DNA of 64,000 nucleotides from the NCBI RefSeq assembly GCF_003590095.1, contig NC_039498.1, forward strand, positions 6,634,001-6,698,000, given 5' to 3'. The stretch comes from Trichoplusia ni. Lineage: Eukaryota > Arthropoda > Insecta > Lepidoptera > Noctuidae. This document shows positions 62,257 to 64,000 of this stretch, piece by piece (the stretch's first letter is position 1; every line of letters begins with the position of its first letter). A model generated the notes under the pieces. It was not told where the DNA came from and ran no database searches. It saw only the letters and a list, made by a program, of their open reading frames with translations. Made by a program: the position numbers and the translations under genes.

Positions 62257-63052
62257 CTACGTGACGTCGAGCGGCCGGTGCTCACGAGATCGGAAAAAAC
62301 CCTTCTCCGTGCGGCACTCGCGTATCGTAACTGTCTGCAGGTTGACCGTCACGTCCGTGATGAAGATCTGGTCTGCGACCGGAGACCGTGCCATCCAGTA
62401 GGCGGCGCCGCGCCGGGGCGCAGGCGGGGGTGGAGGTGGGGGCGCCACAGTCACGGGTGCTTCGCCCCACGAGTCCTCGTCCTCAACAGGTTGCTGTGGC
62501 GCGGGCGGCGGTGGAGGCTGCGCGCCCTTGGGCTCCGCCGGGCCGTTGCAGTAGGCTGTGTCTCGGTGCGGCGCTCGCGCTCCGGCGGGGTGTGCGCGTC
62601 CGCCTCCTCAGGCGAGTGCGGCACGCGGCGCGGGCCCGTGCGGGGCGCGGCGGCCTCCGCGGCGGGCGAGGCGGGCGCGGGGGCGCCGCCGGGGGCGCGG
62701 CGGGCGGCGGGGCTGCGCTGCGTGCGCCGTGCGCCCGCCGTTCAGCTTGGAGGAGTCGTGGTGGCGCTTGGCGGCGGGCGGGCTCATGGTGATGGTGACG
62801 CCAATCTTGCCGGACTCGCGCGACAGCACCTCGGCCTTGCCGCTTGCCGGGCGGCGGCTGGCGCTCCTCCGAGCCGCTGCGCGCGCGCTCCCGGGCGACA
62901 CCTCGCGCTCGCGCTTTCTGCCCTGCCGCCTCAGCTCCTCGCCGCGCTCGAAGCTCTGGGATGAGTCGCGGGTCTAGGATGTTTTCCTCCGGCTCCCACG
63001 TGTTGTGCTTCGGCTTCCAGCCTTTCCATTTCACGTAGTACTCCACTTTGTT
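62257..63052 (-). CDS. Pc: Polycomb, terminal exon (partial gene), frame broken by small indels
   Basis: Acceptor TTTCAG precedes NKVEYYVKWKGWKPKHNTWE and PEENILDPRLI, the second half of a Polycomb-class chromodomain. KWKGWxxKxNTWEPEENILDPRLI distinguishes Pc/CBX from HP1. The chromodomain reads the H3K27me3 mark as part of PRC1. A basic stretch follows (RRQGRKREREV), then GKIGVTITMSPPAAKRHHD, a Pro/Ala-rich GC-rich linker and the C-terminal Pc box (DQIFITDVTVNLQTVTIREC, then KGFFRSRE), which contacts RING1/Sce. The natural frame must change at 62,955 (ATCCCAGAGC, an apparent extra C), in the GC-rich 62,660-62,720 stretch and near 62,553. Upstream exons with the chromodomain start lie beyond 63.05 kb, not recognised in the window. 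Confidence 0.88.
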
Positions 63053-64000
63053 CTGAAATGAGAGAAAGGAACAGTGAGTAAAGCTTTATTCATTACAATT
63101 CTCAAAGCGAACGGGTGTGTGCCGGTGCACTGACGTGGCGCGACTGCCGGTGGCGTGCATGACGACGGGAGGGTTGCACATAGCCTTGCAGATTTTATGC
63201 GATGATAAAATTACGGCGAAAACGGATGTTTAGACACAATTTCGTTGGCCCAGCTCTTTTTGATATACCTAGGCCATATTTATCAATGAATATGTAAGTG
63301 GAATTAAGGAAAAAATTGGTACCAGTTAAACTGTTTGTAGCAATAAAACTGATTAAGATGAGTACATAAAGAGTTGTGCTCGGGCAGGCGCGCGAGGTGT
63401 GTCTGCATCGTCCATTTGGGGCGCACCTGCCGCGCCAGCTGTGCCGCGCGGCGCCCTCGCTACATGGGCACCGTTACCGCCCGACATGCGCGCCGCTCGG
63501 CCCGCGAATAAGCGGCTAAAGGCCATTACAATTACCCTACAACTTATTGTGCACAGAGAAAGAGATGACATGCGATACCATGCTATGGTCTGACGTGCAA
63601 AAAGAGGTTGGAAAAAGGATCTCGACTAACGACTGACAGCTACCCTAATTGTACCTACCCAATATCGAGAGCGACGCGCTGACCGAAAATAATTCTCGAT
63701 AATTTACATATCTGCACTGCAACCCAAATAACGCGCCAATATTCTCTGTAACGATTTTTCATTGCCAGAAAACCAACCAAAGGGCGGTTTATTTGCAGCA
63801 TCCAATTTATCACTAAATTAAAGTTTTACTTTCGACTGGCGTACTTTCGCGCCATTATTGTGGACAATGTGAGGAATAGATACAGGTGACTGTCGTCTGG
63901 CACTGTCTTGCACTTAATGTTAATTGCGCATGCGTGGAAACCCTGATGACCTTGTATTATTTTGGTAGCAATTTGGCTGCATAGCTTATAAACTATTTGA
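63053..64000. other. Pc intron or upstream region with a CpG-rich patch
   Basis: 63,380-63,510 is GC-rich and opens a minus-strand frame (MSGGNGAHVARAPRG, then a possible GGTGCGC donor). It lacks chromodomain sequence, so its role as a Pc 5' exon is unproven. The rest is AT-rich with nothing recognised. Confidence 0.4.

Noticed and set aside
62278..62977. Long plus-strand frames over the Pc exon (up to 228 codons)
   Set aside because: Antisense shadows of GC-rich coding DNA. The Pc box and chromodomain are on the minus strand.
63353..63571. Minus-strand frame as the Pc N-terminal chromodomain exon
   Set aside because: It lacks the expected chromodomain start (aromatic-cage and basic KKR-type segment), so it cannot be called as that exon.
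1..64000. CRISPR array, bacterial operon, prophage or endogenous viral gene
   Set aside because: Spliced eukaryotic genes throughout; no direct-repeat/spacer structure, and no reverse transcriptase, capsid or envelope-like frames were seen.

Overview
This is AT-rich, intron-rich animal DNA and almost certainly lepidopteran. Several signs point there: daughterless and Polycomb exons of insect type, a dense background of tRNA-derived SINEs and other dispersed repeats of the kind seen in moths and butterflies, and PIF/Harbinger and piggyBac-type DNA transposons. Real coding sequence is a small fraction; most of the window is intron, intergenic DNA and decayed repeats.

Layout. 1.2-3.5 kb (minus): four consecutive exons of daughterless (da), the E-protein class bHLH factor. 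The bHLH lies off the left edge and the N-terminal exons lie to the right. 5.73-8.73 kb: a 3.0-kb PIF/Harbinger transposon with near-identical termini and two intact convergent genes, a four-exon Myb/SANT-like DNA-binding protein and a two-exon DDE nuclease. 13.56-13.98 kb (minus): a first coding exon of 140 codons that I do not recognise; its phase would fit splicing to da. 23.25-24.0 kb: a CpG-rich, promoter-like block. 24-49 kb: no convincing gene, but SINEs, MITEs, a perfect 29-bp hairpin, a 10-bp-period GC-rich tandem array, a TTAA-flanked piggyBac-like derivative with five palindromes, and a 2.07-kb element with identical 482-bp inverted arms. 49.4-51.7 kb (plus): two candidate exons, one resembling the C-terminus of TBC1D8/9-type RabGAPs. 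53.8-56.25 kb (minus): a six-exon GH29 alpha-L-fucosidase. 58.9-59.9 kb (minus): a two-exon MADF-BESS protein. 61.1-63.05 kb (minus): the terminal exon of Polycomb (Pc), with the second half of the chromodomain, the C-terminal Pc box and a probable 3' UTR.

Cross-cutting observation. The host genes right of 49 kb carry single-base indels that break otherwise well-kept reading frames: four in the fucosidase, one in the MADF-BESS gene, at least three in Pc and one in the TBC-like exon. The four da exons and both Harbinger genes are clean. Since Pc should be essential, uncorrected assembly errors are the simplest reading, but the sequence alone cannot exclude pseudogenisation of the fucosidase.

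The host genes share no obvious pathway: da and Pc are developmental regulators, the fucosidase is a lysosomal/secretory glycosidase, and the MADF-BESS protein is a putative transcription factor. The two Harbinger proteins act together in transposition.
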